From: CAUZIZ01 sp965218775
Lineage (GTDB): Bacteria > Acidobacteriota > UBA6911 > RPQK01 > JAJDTT01
NCBI GenBank assembly: GCA_965218775.1
Contig: CBDCLS010000005.1
Span: 682,001 to 746,000, forward strand
Length of the DNA: 64,000 nt
Direction: 5' to 3'
This document shows, in pieces, positions 63,446 to 64,000 of the stretch (the first letter of the stretch is position 1; every line of letters starts with the position of its first letter). The notes beneath the pieces were generated by a model. It was not told the origin of the DNA and searched no databases. It saw only the letters and a list, made by a program, of their open reading frames with translations. Made by a program: the position numbers and the translations under genes.

Positions 63446-64000
63446 GTGCACGACGACCACAGCCTCTCACAGAGATATCTAGAGAAGATCCTCAAGGCTC
63501 GGGTCTATGACGTGGCGATTGAAACACCGCTGGAACCAGCGAAAAATCTATCGAAGCGGCTTGGTAACCTGGTGTTACTAAAACGCGAGGATCTGCAGCC
63601 TGTCTTCTCTTTCAAGCTGAGAGGCGCCTATAACAAGCTCTCACAGCTGCCCCCCGATCTCTTGAAGAAGGGCGTCGCCTGCAGTTCCGCTGGCAACCAC
63701 GCACAAGGGGTCGCCCTCGCCAGCAAGAAGCTGGGCTGCGAGGCCTGGATCGTCATGCCGGAGACGACACCATCCATCAAAGTAAGGTCCGTGCGGGATC
63801 TGGGTGCCCAGGTGGTTATTCACGGTGAAGGCTACGATGAGGCCTATTCACACGCTCGATTGCTGGCAGAGGAACGCGGCCTGACTTTTGTTCATCCTTT
63901 TGATGACCCTGACGTTATCGCCGGCCAAGGCACCATTGCCATGGAGATCGTCCGCCAGCATGCTGGTCCGATCGACGCGGTCTTCGTTCCCGTCGGTGGC
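63446..64000 (+). CDS. ilvA: Threonine ammonia-lyase (threonine deaminase), 5' part
   Basis: 185 residues to the window end of a fold type II PLP enzyme that converts threonine to 2-oxobutyrate for isoleucine synthesis. Features are ETPLEPAKNLSKRLG, VFSFKLRGAYNKL (PLP Lys about 57), CSSAGNHAQGVALA (phosphate-binding) and WIVMPETTPSIKV. The GTG start at 63446 follows GGGGAACGCGCAGG; no ATG in frame is better placed. The C-terminal regulatory part is beyond the window, so it could also be the short catabolic type. Confidence 0.88.
   Translation, partial: MHDDHSLSQRYLEKILKARVYDVAIETPLEPAKNLSKRLGNLVLLKREDLQPVFSFKLRGAYNKLSQLPPDLLKKGVACSSAGNHAQGVALASKKLGCEAWIVMPETTPSIKVRSVRDLGAQVVIHGEGYDEAYSHARLLAEERGLTFVHPFDDPDVIAGQGTIAMEIVRQHAGPIDAVFVPVGG

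Noticed and set aside
1..64000. tRNA, rRNA, tmRNA or riboswitch
   Set aside because: No convincing cloverleaf or conserved rRNA/riboswitch core was recognised by eye; a covariance-model scan was not possible.

Overview
The window comes from a Gram-negative bacterium with a moderately high-GC chromosome, most likely an Acidobacteriota member or a relative (inference). The clues are a Kdo 3-hydroxylase (lipid A), an ECF sigma factor next to a giant Ser/Thr kinase-ATPase-TPR regulator, a PVC-type haem/HEAT/cytochrome c lipoprotein, a dockerin-tailed subtilisin, many secreted hydrolases and several solute:sodium symporters. No rRNA, tRNA or CRISPR array was recognised.

Layout. 1-16 kb: a CocE/NonD hydrolase (cut by the window edge), an SSS symporter, an aldo/keto reductase remnant split by a 165-171 bp MITE-like palindrome, a class IV aminotransferase, a 3-hydroxyacyl-CoA dehydrogenase, a membrane haem-type protein, a subtilisin, a CehA/PHP-type metallohydrolase, a two-subunit symporter (DUF4212 + ActP-like) and a DinB protein. 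Three copies of an unusual hexamer-armed inverted repeat lie between these genes. 16-25 kb: the ECF sigma factor, the kinase split by a three-recombinase (RIT) element, and two SnoaL-like genes. 25-35 kb: a mobile-element island with a broken IS6, an M20 peptidase fragment, an AT-richer beta-helix protein, an intact ISAzo13-type IS, an IS91-type transposase split by a second RIT copy, and a decayed toxin-antitoxin pair. 35-54 kb: two MetE-like enzymes, a sulfatase, Kdo hydroxylase, CinA, a phosphodiesterase, a C45-type acyltransferase, an amidohydrolase, the haem lipoprotein, a tandem alpha/beta hydrolase, a ceramidase-like protein and a secreted beta-propeller-like protein. This reads as a scavenging and catabolic neighbourhood. 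54-58 kb: an IS1182 nested in an IS1380. 58-64 kb: a repeat-containing secreted protein, a class III aminotransferase, a Kazal-domain protein and the start of threonine deaminase.

The most interesting observation concerns the two RIT elements (17459-21026 and 30374-33941). They are almost identical, and cutting exactly 3568 bp out of either one restores the reading frame of the interrupted gene. Each copy carries a 26-bp palindromic spacer at only one end: the ritA end in copy 1 and the ritC end in copy 2. Relative to the target strand, the spacer always follows the same 5'-TCAT-3'. The simplest model is a circular intermediate whose joined ends form a 44-bp palindrome with two symmetric crossover sites. 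Either site can be used, so the element can insert in either orientation and leaves the spacer on the TCAT side.
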